Origin: Caulobacteraceae bacterium
GTDB lineage: Bacteria; Pseudomonadota; Alphaproteobacteria; Caulobacterales; Caulobacteraceae
Reading direction: 5' to 3'
Length of the DNA stretch: 14,807 bases
Assembly: GCA_947501315.1 (NCBI GenBank)
Contig: CANMXH010000034.1
Span: forward strand, 1 to 14,807
This document shows, piece after piece, positions 6,870 through 13,741 of this stretch. A program made the position numbers and the translations under genes. How positions within the stretch are numbered: position 1 is the stretch's first letter; each line of letters begins with the position of its first letter. Under the pieces are notes generated by a model. The model was not told the DNA's origin. It ran no database searches and saw only the letters and a list, made by a program, of their open reading frames with translations.

Positions 6870-7232
6870 ATGCGTACCCTACTCCGTATCATCGGTGCCG
6901 TCGTGCTGCTGGTCCTGATGGCCCTGTTGCTGTCGCCCAGCGGGACCGTCGAGGCCGAGCGGTTGATCTGGGACAAGGCGGCGCATTTCATCGCCTTTGG
7001 CCTGATCCTCTGGAGCTTCGGCGTGCTCTTCCGGCGCCTGCTTCGGGCATGGGCCGCGCTCCTGGCGGTCGGCCTCGGAGCGGCGGTCGAGGTGGTCCAG
7101 GGCTATATCGGGCGAGACGCCAACTGGGGTGATCTCCTCGCGGACACGCTCGGCGTGGCGACCGCGCTGCTGATCTGGGTGGTCTGGCGCCGGTTCCGGA
7201 CGCGCGAAGCCTTCCAGGTCCCCGACGCCTGA
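6870..7232 (+). CDS. VanZ-like small membrane protein
   Basis: A 120-residue protein with about four hydrophobic helices and the conserved residues of VanZ-like proteins: DKAAHF (35-40), then EVVQGYIGRD (74-83) leading into NWGDLLADTLG (85-95). VanZ of enterococci gives low-level teicoplanin resistance, but most chromosomal homologues are of unknown function, and nothing here points to antibiotic resistance. It lies 34 bases after the Mn exporter and probably shares its transcript. No strong Shine-Dalgarno sequence is visible. The gene ends about 110 bases before the NrdR-box region of nrdB. Confidence 0.85.
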   Translation: MRTLLRIIGAVVLLVLMALLLSPSGTVEAERLIWDKAAHFIAFGLILWSFGVLFRRLLRAWAALLAVGLGAAVEVVQGYIGRDANWGDLLADTLGVATALLIWVVWRRFRTREAFQVPDA

Positions 7233-7299
7233 CACCCCCGGCCCGCCGCGCGCCCCGTCCGGACCGCGCATAACCCTGAAGGTCGCCACGCGAAGGGTA

Positions 7300-7312
7300 G
7301 GGGCTTGTCCCC
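7300..7312 (+). terminator. small hairpin between the VanZ-like gene and nrdB
   Basis: GGGG-CTTGT-CCCC can form a 4-bp GC stem about 70 bases beyond the VanZ stop and upstream of the nrdB operators. It could help end the upstream transcript, but it has no T-run and is short. Confidence 0.2.
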
Positions 7313-7341
7313 AGCAGCGTCCCCAGACACCTGCGTCCGCC

Positions 7342-7388
7342 CTACCAGATGTAGCGGTCCTGGAAAAAGTAATCGCAATATAGCCGCA
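7342..7388 (+). promoter_or_regulatory. pair of NrdR boxes upstream of nrdB
   Basis: The first box is CTACCAGATGTAGCGG (7342-7357). The second, TCGCAATATAGCCGCA (7373-7388), is well conserved only in its left half (CAATATA). The centres are 31 bp apart, the same spacing as the pair upstream of nrdA. The first box shares the core AC(T/C)AGATG with the proximal nrdA box, and the second shares the ATAT core with the distal one. A possible -10, TATAGC (7379-7384), lies inside the second box. The boxes end 76 bases before the nrdB ATG. Confidence 0.72.
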
Positions 7389-7464
7389 AATTGGCTTGGC
7401 GCCGGGGCCATCCGCCCGCATACTGGTGCGTCAATCCCGGATACTCTTCAGAGCCCCGCACCCG

Positions 7465-8508
7465 ATGAACGCGCACGTCTCGATCAAGCCTGCCACGCCC
7501 GGACTGCTGACCTCGTCGGCCGCCTACAAGCCGTTCCGCTATCCGTGGGCGTTCGACATGTGGAAGAAGCAGCAGCAGGTCCACTGGATGCCCGAAGAGG
7601 TGCCGCTGGGCGAGGACATGAAGGACTGGGCGGTCAACCTGACCCCGTCCGAACGCAATCTGCTGACCCAGATCTTCCGTTTCTTCACCCAGGCCGACAT
7701 CGAGGTCCAGGACAACTACATGGAAAAATACGGTCGGGTGTTCAAACCGACCGAGGTCAAGATGATGCTGGCGTCCTTCGCCAACATGGAGACCATCCAC
7801 ATCGCCGCCTACGCCCTGCTGCTCGAAACCATCGGCATGCCCGAAAGCGAGTTCGGAGCCTTCATGGAATACGAGGCCATGCGCGACAAGCATGACTTCA
7901 TGGGCAAGTTCGGGGTCGAGACCAACGGCGACATCGCCCGCACCCTGGCCATGTTCGGCGGCTTCTCGGAGGGGCTTCAGCTGTTCGCTTCCTTCGCGAT
8001 GCTGATGAATTTCCCGCGCCAGAACAAGATGAAGGGCATGGGCCAGATCGTCAGCTGGTCGGTGCGCGACGAAAGCCTGCACTGCGAAGGCATCATCAAA
8101 CTGTACCATGCCTTCAACAAGGAGACCGGGGCCGTCACGCCACAGGTCGCCGCCGACATCGTCGACTGCTGCAAGACCGTGGTCGAGATGGAGGACCGCT
8201 TCATCGACCTCGCCTTCGAGATGGGCCCGGTCAACGGCATGACGCCGGACGACATCAAACAATACATCCGCTTCATCGCAGACTGGCGCCTGCGCCAGCT
8301 GCACCTGCCGGAGGTCTATGGCGTCAAGGAAAACCCCCTGCCCTGGCTGCAGTCCCTCCTGTCGGGCGTGGAGCACGCCAATTTCTTCGAGGCCCGCGCC
8401 ACCGAATACTCCAAGGCCGCCACCACCGGCGCCTGGCATGGGGCCGAAGGCGTCTGGGGCAGTTTCGACGCCATGATGAAGAAGCGGGCCGAGGGCGCAC
8501 AGGCCTGA
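7465..8508 (+). CDS. nrdB: class I ribonucleoside-diphosphate reductase, beta (radical) subunit
   Basis: A 347-residue small subunit of class I ribonucleotide reductase, a ferritin-like helical bundle that holds the dimetal centre and makes the tyrosyl radical used by NrdA. Predicted metal ligands are Asp78, Glu109 and His112 (in METIHIAAY), Glu169, and Glu203 and His206 (in RDESLH). Tyr116 sits four residues after His112, where the radical tyrosine of E. coli NrdB lies. This is therefore not a Chlamydia-like class Ic protein, in which Phe replaces that Tyr. No N-terminal ATP-cone precedes the ferritin fold. The ATG at 7465 gives the usual N terminus (MNAHVSIKP); an ORF extension to 7396 would begin close to the operators. 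A convergent gene follows after 39 bases. Confidence 0.96.
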   Translation: MNAHVSIKPATPGLLTSSAAYKPFRYPWAFDMWKKQQQVHWMPEEVPLGEDMKDWAVNLTPSERNLLTQIFRFFTQADIEVQDNYMEKYGRVFKPTEVKMMLASFANMETIHIAAYALLLETIGMPESEFGAFMEYEAMRDKHDFMGKFGVETNGDIARTLAMFGGFSEGLQLFASFAMLMNFPRQNKMKGMGQIVSWSVRDESLHCEGIIKLYHAFNKETGAVTPQVAADIVDCCKTVVEMEDRFIDLAFEMGPVNGMTPDDIKQYIRFIADWRLRQLHLPEVYGVKENPLPWLQSLLSGVEHANFFEARATEYSKAATTGAWHGAEGVWGSFDAMMKKRAEGAQA

Positions 8509-8531
8509 TCAGCCCTCACGTCCCCGGCTGA
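8509..8531. terminator. possible hairpin between convergent nrdB and oxidoreductase genes
   Basis: TCAGCC (8509-8514) and GGCTGA (8526-8531) form a perfect 6-bp inverted repeat with an 11-base loop, just after the nrdB stop in the short convergent gap. It may end both transcripts, but it lacks a T-run. Confidence 0.35.
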
Positions 8532-8547
8532 CCGGGCGCTCGACGGG

Positions 8548-9306
8548 TCAAATGCCCGCGTACCACTCGTAGCCGCGGTCTTCCCAATAGCCGCCCTTGC
8601 CACCACCGAGGTGGGCGAAGCTTTCCACGGCCTCGATCCGCTTGACGTATTTGGCGTGCTTGTAGCCCAGCTGCCGCTCGACCCTCAGCCGCAACGGCGC
8701 GCCGTGCGGGACCGGCAGAACCTCTCCGTTCATCTCCCAGGCGAGGATGGTCTGGGGGTGTCGGGCGTCGATCAGGTCTATGCTTTCATAATACCGGTCC
8801 CCGTCCTCACGCTGATCGAGGGCGTCGAAACAGTGGAAGACGATATAGCGCGCCTGAGGCTTGAGCCCGGCCTCGTCGAGCAGGGTCTCCAGCCTTACGC
8901 CGGTCCACTCGGCGATCGAGGTCCAGCCCTCGACACAGTCGTGTTTGGTGATCTGGCTCTGCGTCGGGCGGGTACGCAGTTCGGCCAGGCTGAGGGACAG
9001 GGGCCGTTCGACCAGCCCGTCGATGACCAGTCTGTAGCCGGCGAACCCTTCGGCCCTGAGCGCCTTGTAGTCGGCCGCGGCGGGGTCGACCGAGCCATTG
9101 GCCCTGAAGTCCGGCGAGATCTGCGCCCGACTGTAGGTCGGGGCCAGGGCGTCGGGGGGGATGAACAGGCGTTGGGACCGGAGGGTCAGTCCCTCGCCCA
9201 TCCGCCGGGCCTGCTCGGCCAGACGGGTCCCGGCCTGGTTACAGGCCGCGAGCAGGGCTGTCGCGGCGGTGGCGACGGCCCCGGTCAGCCAGCGGCGACG
9301 GTTCAT
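8548..9306 (-). CDS. molybdopterin-dependent oxidoreductase (sulfite oxidase/MsrP-like), Tat lipoprotein
   Basis: A 252-residue protein of the sulfite oxidase molybdopterin-binding fold. The N terminus MNRRRWLTG is a twin-arginine-type signal followed by a hydrophobic run and an LAAC lipobox (Cys22), so it is probably exported folded with its cofactor and may be lipid-anchored. KHDCVEGW (121-128) holds Cys124, the expected molybdenum ligand. Later conserved stretches are PHGAPLRLRV and QLGYKHAKYVK. The frame is open upstream to 9894, but that part is antisense-like to the cytochrome gene. The ATG at 9306 overlaps the upstream TGA as ATGA, which fixes the start. Its partner is the cytochrome b encoded just before it, the usual electron partner. 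The substrate is unknown: sulfite, methionine sulfoxide and others are possible, so I do not assign msrP. Confidence 0.88.
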   Translation of the reverse strand: MNRRRWLTGAVATAATALLAACNQAGTRLAEQARRMGEGLTLRSQRLFIPPDALAPTYSRAQISPDFRANGSVDPAAADYKALRAEGFAGYRLVIDGLVERPLSLSLAELRTRPTQSQITKHDCVEGWTSIAEWTGVRLETLLDEAGLKPQARYIVFHCFDALDQREDGDRYYESIDLIDARHPQTILAWEMNGEVLPVPHGAPLRLRVERQLGYKHAKYVKRIEAVESFAHLGGGKGGYWEDRGYEWYAGI

Positions 9307-10145
9307 GACGGATCTCCCGGTTCGGTCGGCGGCTTGCGGCGGCGTTTCGGTCCCGCAGTGGACCCGGGCGGCTCGATGACGAACCAGCCGGTGATCATCG
9401 CGCGCATATTGTTGAACAGGCCGGTCCAGATCACCAGCACGACATGGATGGCGATGAAGCCGACGATCAGGGCCGCCGAGATGAAATGCAGGGTCCGCGC
9501 CGACTGACGGCCTCCCATCAGGTCCAGCAGCACACCGCCGATGGCGTTGAAGCCGGGCGACATCGACAGACCGGTGATCAGCATCATCGGCAGCACGATC
9601 AGGATCATGGCCAGATAGGTCAGCTTCTGGATGACGTTGTAGGTACGGGCGTGATCGTCGGTCGGGAAGTGGAAGCGGGCATGCTCCACCACCGAGGGGC
9701 CGATCCCCTTGAGGTCGCGAGCGGTCGGCCAGAGGCGGCGACCGAACCGGCGTGTGACCAGCCCGAAAAGCAGATAGGCGAGGCCGTTCAGGACGAAGAT
9801 CCAGGCGAACAGGAAGTGATAGTTGCGCGCCTCGGCCAGGTTGCGCCCCTGCGGGATCAGCAACCAGTTCGGAATCGGGGGAATACTCATCCACGGATCG
9901 GCGAAGGTGGAGCGAACGCCCCAGTAGAGGTGCGGATGGGCCAGCAGGATGTTGAGCCCGCTCATGACCAGCACCACGACGGCCATGACGTTCAGCCAGT
10001 GCGTCAGTCGTACCCAGGCCGGATGTCGCCAGGTATCGGTTCGGCCGTTCGCCAGCGGCCGGTCCGCAAGGCGGGGTGCAGCGGCCCGGGCCCGGCGCGG
10101 GGCGTGCCCGTCCTCACCAGGTGGGCCTTTTGCCAAGTCGGTCAA
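9303..10145 (-). CDS. cytochrome b561-type membrane subunit
   Basis: A 280-residue (from TTG) four- or five-helix membrane protein of the di-heme cytochrome b family. Histidines suited to heme ligation lie in hydrophobic segments: RLTHW (His49), NYHFLF (His110), TLHFIS (His220) and IAIHVVL (His234). It probably passes electrons between the quinone pool and the periplasmic molybdoenzyme encoded next, with which it overlaps by 4 bases (ATGA). Start choice: TTG at 10145 has a strong GGAGGG a few bases upstream. A GTG at 10181 is also in frame, with a weaker AGGG, and would add 12 residues. No ATG is available. The first 37 residues or so are basic and cytoplasmic, and the C-terminal tail is charged and Pro-rich. 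Confidence 0.88.
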   Translation of the reverse strand: MTDLAKGPPGEDGHAPRRARAAAPRLADRPLANGRTDTWRHPAWVRLTHWLNVMAVVVLVMSGLNILLAHPHLYWGVRSTFADPWMSIPPIPNWLLIPQGRNLAEARNYHFLFAWIFVLNGLAYLLFGLVTRRFGRRLWPTARDLKGIGPSVVEHARFHFPTDDHARTYNVIQKLTYLAMILIVLPMMLITGLSMSPGFNAIGGVLLDLMGGRQSARTLHFISAALIVGFIAIHVVLVIWTGLFNNMRAMITGWFVIEPPGSTAGPKRRRKPPTEPGDPS

Positions 10146-10235
10146 TCTTCCCTCCGGACGCGCGTGAAACGACGCTCTCACGGCACCCTGCAGGGCGCAA
10201 CTGTCGGGTCGGTCAGGACGTCGGTTTCCGGGGGG

Positions 10236-10703
10236 TTATCGGTCGGGGTCGAAAATCGTTACGGCTCCCCGACAGAACCGGTCGGCGACCGGGTCGAGGA
10301 GAGGGGTGCGGACCAGAAGAACCCGCCGGATCGTCGGATGGTCCCGCTCCAGACGATCCAGCAGCGGCGCAAACCCGCCTCCCCGCATCTCCAGCGGACC
10401 GACCTCGTCAATCACCACGGACCCGGCCTGCCCGAGCGCCTGTTCAATATGGCGAACGGCCCAGTCGAACGCGGCCTGGCGGAACTGGAACCGCCCGACC
10501 GTGACAGAGGCCTCGTCCCTGGCCGGATGCTCGAGGGGCACCTCTTCCCCCGTCGCGATGTCCATGAATCGCCGCCCTGTCGGTGATTTCAGGGCCAGCA
10601 CGCCCGCCACGGATCGTCCGGCCAGGCCCTCGGCCTCGATCCAGGCCGCAGCCCGCCGCGTCTTGCCGGACCCGATCTCGCCGTGGATCAGCAGGGCGTC
10701 CAT
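10236..10703 (-). CDS. THEP1-like P-loop NTPase
   Basis: A 155-residue protein with Walker A GEIGSGKT (8-15) and Walker B-like VVIDE (96-100) followed by VGPLEMRG, a pattern typical of the NTPase_1/THEP1 family of small nucleoside triphosphatases. Purified members hydrolyse several NTPs; the cellular role is unknown. The conserved middle stretch GRRFMDIATGEE fits the same family. The ATG at 10703 begins MDALLIHG, the natural start of the P-loop fold. A longer frame to 10841 runs antisense-like through the upstream coiled-coil gene and is rejected. It begins 5 bases after the coiled-coil protein gene, so the two are probably co-transcribed. The cytochrome b gene follows after 90 bases. Any link to molybdenum cofactor handling is only suggested by position. 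Confidence 0.75.
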   Translation of the reverse strand: MDALLIHGEIGSGKTRRAAAWIEAEGLAGRSVAGVLALKSPTGRRFMDIATGEEVPLEHPARDEASVTVGRFQFRQAAFDWAVRHIEQALGQAGSVVIDEVGPLEMRGGGFAPLLDRLERDHPTIRRVLLVRTPLLDPVADRFCRGAVTIFDPDR

Positions 10704-10708
10704 TCGGG

Positions 10709-11212
10709 TCAGTCTTTCGGAGTGCTGGTCCCGCAGGTTCGGGGCGAGCGCTCGCAGGCGGCCACCTCGGCGGCCCAGGCGGCGCGCTCGCGCTCGTAAC
10801 GAAGGCGGGCGGCTTCGCTCGCGGCGGCGTCCGCCTCCCACTGTGCCCGTTCGGTTTCCAGCCGCGCGACCTCGGCGCGCCAGCGGGTGTTCTCGGCCTG
10901 CCAGGCGGCGATAGCTTCGTTCTCGCGGCGTTCAGCGGCGTTGTTTCGGGCGACAATCGCCGCGTTCAGCCGGCTCGTCTCGGCGACCTCGGCGGGGTCC
11001 TGCTCAGCCTCGGGGGCCGCGCGGTAGGTTTCCCCGCGCAGTCGCAGCCATTCTTCGGACCCCGGAGCAGGGCTTGCGGCCGGTGCCGCCGGGGGCGTGA
11101 TCTGCGGGGGCGTGGTCCTCTGGACCGGGGCCTGCGGCCGGGTTGTCTGGGCCAGGGCCGGTGCGGCGGCCAGTGTCAGTACGGCCAGGGCAACGGGGGT
11201 GAAGCGGATCAT
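10709..11212 (-). CDS. secreted coiled-coil protein of unknown function
   Basis: A 167-residue protein that I cannot name. Residues 1-22 are a Sec signal peptide (MIRFTPVALAVLTLAAAPALAQ). A Pro/Thr-rich linker follows to about residue 50, then a long Glu/Arg/Ala helix rich in Trp at intervals (AAWQAEN, TRWRAEV, AQWEADA, AAWAAEV), which looks like a periplasmic coiled coil. Two Cys near the end (CERSPRTC) could form a disulfide. The ATG at 11212 has GGAGG nine bases upstream and gives the signal peptide; the frame extends to 11359, but those residues do not look like protein. It lies 5 bases before the NTPase gene and 94 bases after the histidine kinase stop. Confidence 0.75.
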   Translation of the reverse strand: MIRFTPVALAVLTLAAAPALAQTTRPQAPVQRTTPPQITPPAAPAASPAPGSEEWLRLRGETYRAAPEAEQDPAEVAETSRLNAAIVARNNAAERRENEAIAAWQAENTRWRAEVARLETERAQWEADAAASEAARLRYERERAAWAAEVAACERSPRTCGTSTPKD

Positions 11213-11306
11213 GGGAAAAGCCTCCGGGACAGATAGGCGCAAGGCGATGCTGGGTGGTTTCATGCGGCGCTGCCAGTGATAACGCCGATCGGGCGATTTG
11301 GCCCCG

Positions 11307-12758
11307 TCAGTGTGGCAGACGCAGGGCAAAGGTGGTGCCCGTCGGACCGGTCTCGACAAGGGTCAGGGCCCCACCGTGGTTGGCAGCCAGTTCCCGAGAG
11401 ATCGCCAGTCCAAGGCCTGCTCCGCCCGAGGCCCGGCCACTGACGAACGGCTCGAACAGGCTTTCCGACAGGCGTGACGGAATACCGGGGCCGTCGTCGA
11501 TGATCTGGATGATGCAGGCGTTGTCTTCGGCCGAGGCGATGACCCTGACGACGCCCTTCCGGGCCGTTCTGCGGGTCGGGTCGCTCTCTATGGCCTGCCG
11601 GGCGTTGCGCATCAGATTGACCAGCACGCGGTGCAACTGGTCGGGATCCGCCTGTATGCCCAGCCTCGCCGGGATGGATTTCGTCAGACGGACACCCGCC
11701 GCCGTCAGGCCGGCGTCCTCGGCCGCTGCGGCAATGGCGGGGGCCAGGGGGATGCGGACCCGCTGCGGCGGCGGCTCCTCGCTCTTGCCGTACTCCAGCA
11801 CATTGCGGGAGAGGGTAGCCGCGCGGCCCAATGCCCGCTCAAGCCGCGGCAGGACGCGGGCCACCTCGGGATCCGGCGAGTCGGCCAGACGCTCGGATGC
11901 CAGTTGTGCCGAAGTCAGCATGTTGCGCAGGTCATGGTTGATCTTCGCCACAGCCTCGCCGAGGGCCACCAGCCGGGCGCGGGATCGCAGGGAGACGCGC
12001 ACCTCCTCCTGCATGCGCGCCAGTTCGCGCTCGACCCGGCCGATCTCGTCGTGCCGGTCGCCGGGCGGAGCGCCCTCGGACTCCGGGTCGCGGGCGAAAT
12101 GCTCGATCGAGCGGGTGACCCGGCGCAGCGGCTGCAGGACCAGGAAGGCCAGACCGCCGTAAAGCAATCCTCCGGCGACCAGCGAGATCAGCAGCGACAT
12201 CAGCAGGCTGTTGACGAGAAAGGCCGCCAGTTCGGCCTTCAGGGGCTCGGCAGGCGCCAGAATCTCGATGAAATCGCCCGAACGGTAGCGCGGTCTGGCC
12301 TGGACCCGGATCGACCGGTCAGGGTGGCCGAACAGGGTGCGCCAGGGATCGGCGATCCGGGTCATGGGCCGGCTCTGGCGCAGATCGATCAGATCCGGTG
12401 TCCGTGGCAGGTTGGGTGCCTGCAGCAGCAGCCGCCTGACGCCCTGGTCGCCGACGACCACGGCCTGCACGCCGCCGATCGCCAGCAACTGTTCGGCGGC
12501 GTCGTCCTCGACCGCCGAATAGGGCAGGGCCTCGACCCCGACAGAAGCCAGTTCAGCCGACTGCAGCCGATCCAGAAGCCAGCGCTCGTGGAAGCTCGCC
12601 GCACTTGGAACGATGATCAGGATCTCGACCACCACGGTGAAGACAAAGGTCAGCATCAGCAGCCGCCAGGCGAGCGCGTCCGGTGCGTGGATCTTCAGCC
12701 GCTCGCGCCAGTCGACGGGCAGGCGAAGGCGGTCGTAAAGGGACCGGAGCCGGTTCAT
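11307..12758 (-). CDS. membrane sensor histidine kinase
   Basis: A 483-residue two-component sensor kinase. The order is cytoplasmic lead 1-31; membrane helix about 32-52; periplasmic sensor about 53-177 with no recognised fold; second helix about 180-205; HAMP linker about 206-258; then the H-box INHDLRNML with phospho-accepting His275. The ATPase domain has an N-box NLMRNARQA (Asn385), DDGPGIP (421-427), FEPF and GAGLGLAI. The HDLRN form of the H-box, with Asn four residues after the His, is the NtrB-like (HPK4) type. No response regulator gene is in the window, so its partner is elsewhere. The start ATG at 12758 overlaps the stop of the upstream VTT-domain gene as ATGA, implying coupled translation. 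The signal is unknown. Confidence 0.93.
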   Translation of the reverse strand: MNRLRSLYDRLRLPVDWRERLKIHAPDALAWRLLMLTFVFTVVVEILIIVPSAASFHERWLLDRLQSAELASVGVEALPYSAVEDDAAEQLLAIGGVQAVVVGDQGVRRLLLQAPNLPRTPDLIDLRQSRPMTRIADPWRTLFGHPDRSIRVQARPRYRSGDFIEILAPAEPLKAELAAFLVNSLLMSLLISLVAGGLLYGGLAFLVLQPLRRVTRSIEHFARDPESEGAPPGDRHDEIGRVERELARMQEEVRVSLRSRARLVALGEAVAKINHDLRNMLTSAQLASERLADSPDPEVARVLPRLERALGRAATLSRNVLEYGKSEEPPPQRVRIPLAPAIAAAAEDAGLTAAGVRLTKSIPARLGIQADPDQLHRVLVNLMRNARQAIESDPTRRTARKGVVRVIASAEDNACIIQIIDDGPGIPSRLSESLFEPFVSGRASGGAGLGLAISRELAANHGGALTLVETGPTGTTFALRLPH

Positions 12759-13477
12759 TCCGGGGCCTTTCGGGCGAGCGCGCGCTGCAACCCCTTCAAT
12801 CCGAACGGCAGCACCACAGCCAGGACAAAGACCCCCGCCATAGGGGCCCGGAACTGGCCGAACAGCGCCTGGAAATCCGGGTCGGGGTTGCTCTGCAGCA
12901 GTTCATTCAGCCGCGCCCCGATCCAGCAATAGATGATGTGGGCCGGCAGCAGGCCGATGAAGGTGGCGACCGTATAGGGCGTCAGCCGCACGGACATGAT
13001 CCCCGCGGCCACATTGATCATGTGAAAGGGGACCACCACGGCGAGGCGCGAGGCCAGAACATACCAGAAGGTATCCTTGTCGATCGCGGTGCAGACCTTC
13101 TGCATCAGGCCCTGGTCGCGCTCTGCCTTCCTTCTGAGGGCCACGCCCAAAGCCGAGCGCGCCACGGCATAGACGATCAGGGCACCCGCTGTGGCGGCGA
13201 TCGAGGTCGAGACCCCGCCGACCCAGGGCCCGAAGAGATAGCCGGCGGTGATGGTGACGAAAAACACGCCCGGCACCACGCTGGCGGTCAGGACAGCGAA
13301 GACGACCATCAGGATCAGCAGGCACAGAAGGTAGTTGGCATCCTTGAAGGCGAGAAATTCTGCGCCGTGAACCCGCAGGGTGTCGAGCGACAGATAGCGG
13401 TTCCAGCCCATGGCGAAGATCAGGGCGATGACGCCGGCCAGTAAAATCAGGGGCAGGAAGCGTTTGATCCGGTCCAT
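12755..13477 (-). CDS. TVP38/TMEM64-family (VTT domain) membrane protein
   Basis: A 240-residue membrane protein of the DedA/VTT superfamily. An N-terminal helix (about 8-24) is followed by the conserved core: GVFFVTITAGYLFGPWVGG, the Ala/Gly-rich helix after it, then FHMINVAAGIMSVRLTPY and a helix with GLLPAHIIYCWIGA. Relatives act as lipid scramblases or in membrane-potential and phospholipid homeostasis; the bacterial TVP38 branch is poorly defined. The ATG at 13477 has GGAGA just upstream (GGAGAGACAATG). The frame is open to 13852, but that crosses rpmH antisense and the repeat element and is rejected. The ATGA overlap with the histidine kinase gene suggests a two-gene unit in which the kinase may sense an envelope state linked to this protein (inference). 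Confidence 0.88.
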   Translation of the reverse strand: MDRIKRFLPLILLAGVIALIFAMGWNRYLSLDTLRVHGAEFLAFKDANYLLCLLILMVVFAVLTASVVPGVFFVTITAGYLFGPWVGGVSTSIAATAGALIVYAVARSALGVALRRKAERDQGLMQKVCTAIDKDTFWYVLASRLAVVVPFHMINVAAGIMSVRLTPYTVATFIGLLPAHIIYCWIGARLNELLQSNPDPDFQALFGQFRAPMAGVFVLAVVLPFGLKGLQRALARKAPE

Positions 13478-13505
13478 TGTCTCTCCGCAGCGGGGGGCTT
13501 CGGCG

Positions 13506-13534
13506 TTGACACCGCGGGCCCTGCCGCTTATACG
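13506..13534 (+). promoter_or_regulatory. strong sigma-70 promoter for rpmH-rnpA-yidC
   Basis: TTGACA (13506-13511) and TATACG (13529-13534) are separated by exactly 17 bases. This is a perfect -35 and a good -10, 62 bases upstream of the rpmH GTG. It is the best promoter match in the window and fits a highly expressed ribosomal protein gene. The remainder of the 119-base divergent gap should hold the minus-strand promoter of the VTT-domain gene, which I could not identify. Confidence 0.8.
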
Positions 13535-13596
13535 CCCGCCCTTCCCGCGACGGATGCTTTCCGCCGCCTTTTTGTATTCAGTTCCAGGAGCCGAAC

Positions 13597-13731
13597 GTGA
13601 AGCGGACCTATCAGCCGTCGCGACTCGTGCGCAAGCGCCGTCACGGCTTCCGTTCGCGGATGGCCACCAAGAACGGACAGAAGATCGTTGCGCGGCGTCG
13701 CGCCAAGGGCCGCAAGCGCCTGACGGCCTGA
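13597..13731 (+). CDS. rpmH: 50S ribosomal protein L34
   Basis: A 44-residue, very basic protein starting MKRTYQPSRLVRKRRHGFRS, the unmistakable sequence of bacterial L34, which binds 23S rRNA in the large ribosomal subunit. The length is normal for the family. It starts with GTG, preceded by AGGAG (13586-13590) at a 6-base spacing. It is the first gene of the rpmH-rnpA-yidC block found in most bacteria, read from the strong promoter at 13506-13534. The inverted-repeat element begins 10 bases after its stop codon. Confidence 0.98.
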   Translation: MKRTYQPSRLVRKRRHGFRSRMATKNGQKIVARRRAKGRKRLTA

Positions 13732-13741
13732 TCTTTTCCAG

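Noticed and set aside
6870..7232. Glycopeptide resistance gene (VanZ)
   Set aside because: VanZ-like domains are widespread in bacteria without resistance, and no van genes are nearby.
9307..9894. Upstream extension of the molybdopterin oxidoreductase frame
   Set aside because: It lies out of frame within the cytochrome b gene; the twin-arginine signal starts at 9306.
9444..10586. 380-codon plus-strand frame opposite the cytochrome b and NTPase genes
   Set aside because: It spans two real genes and a gene boundary on the other strand; composition is that of antisense high-GC DNA.
11631..12932. 433-codon plus-strand frame opposite the histidine kinase gene
   Set aside because: Gln/Arg/Gly-rich antisense shadow; the kinase motifs on the minus strand are complete.
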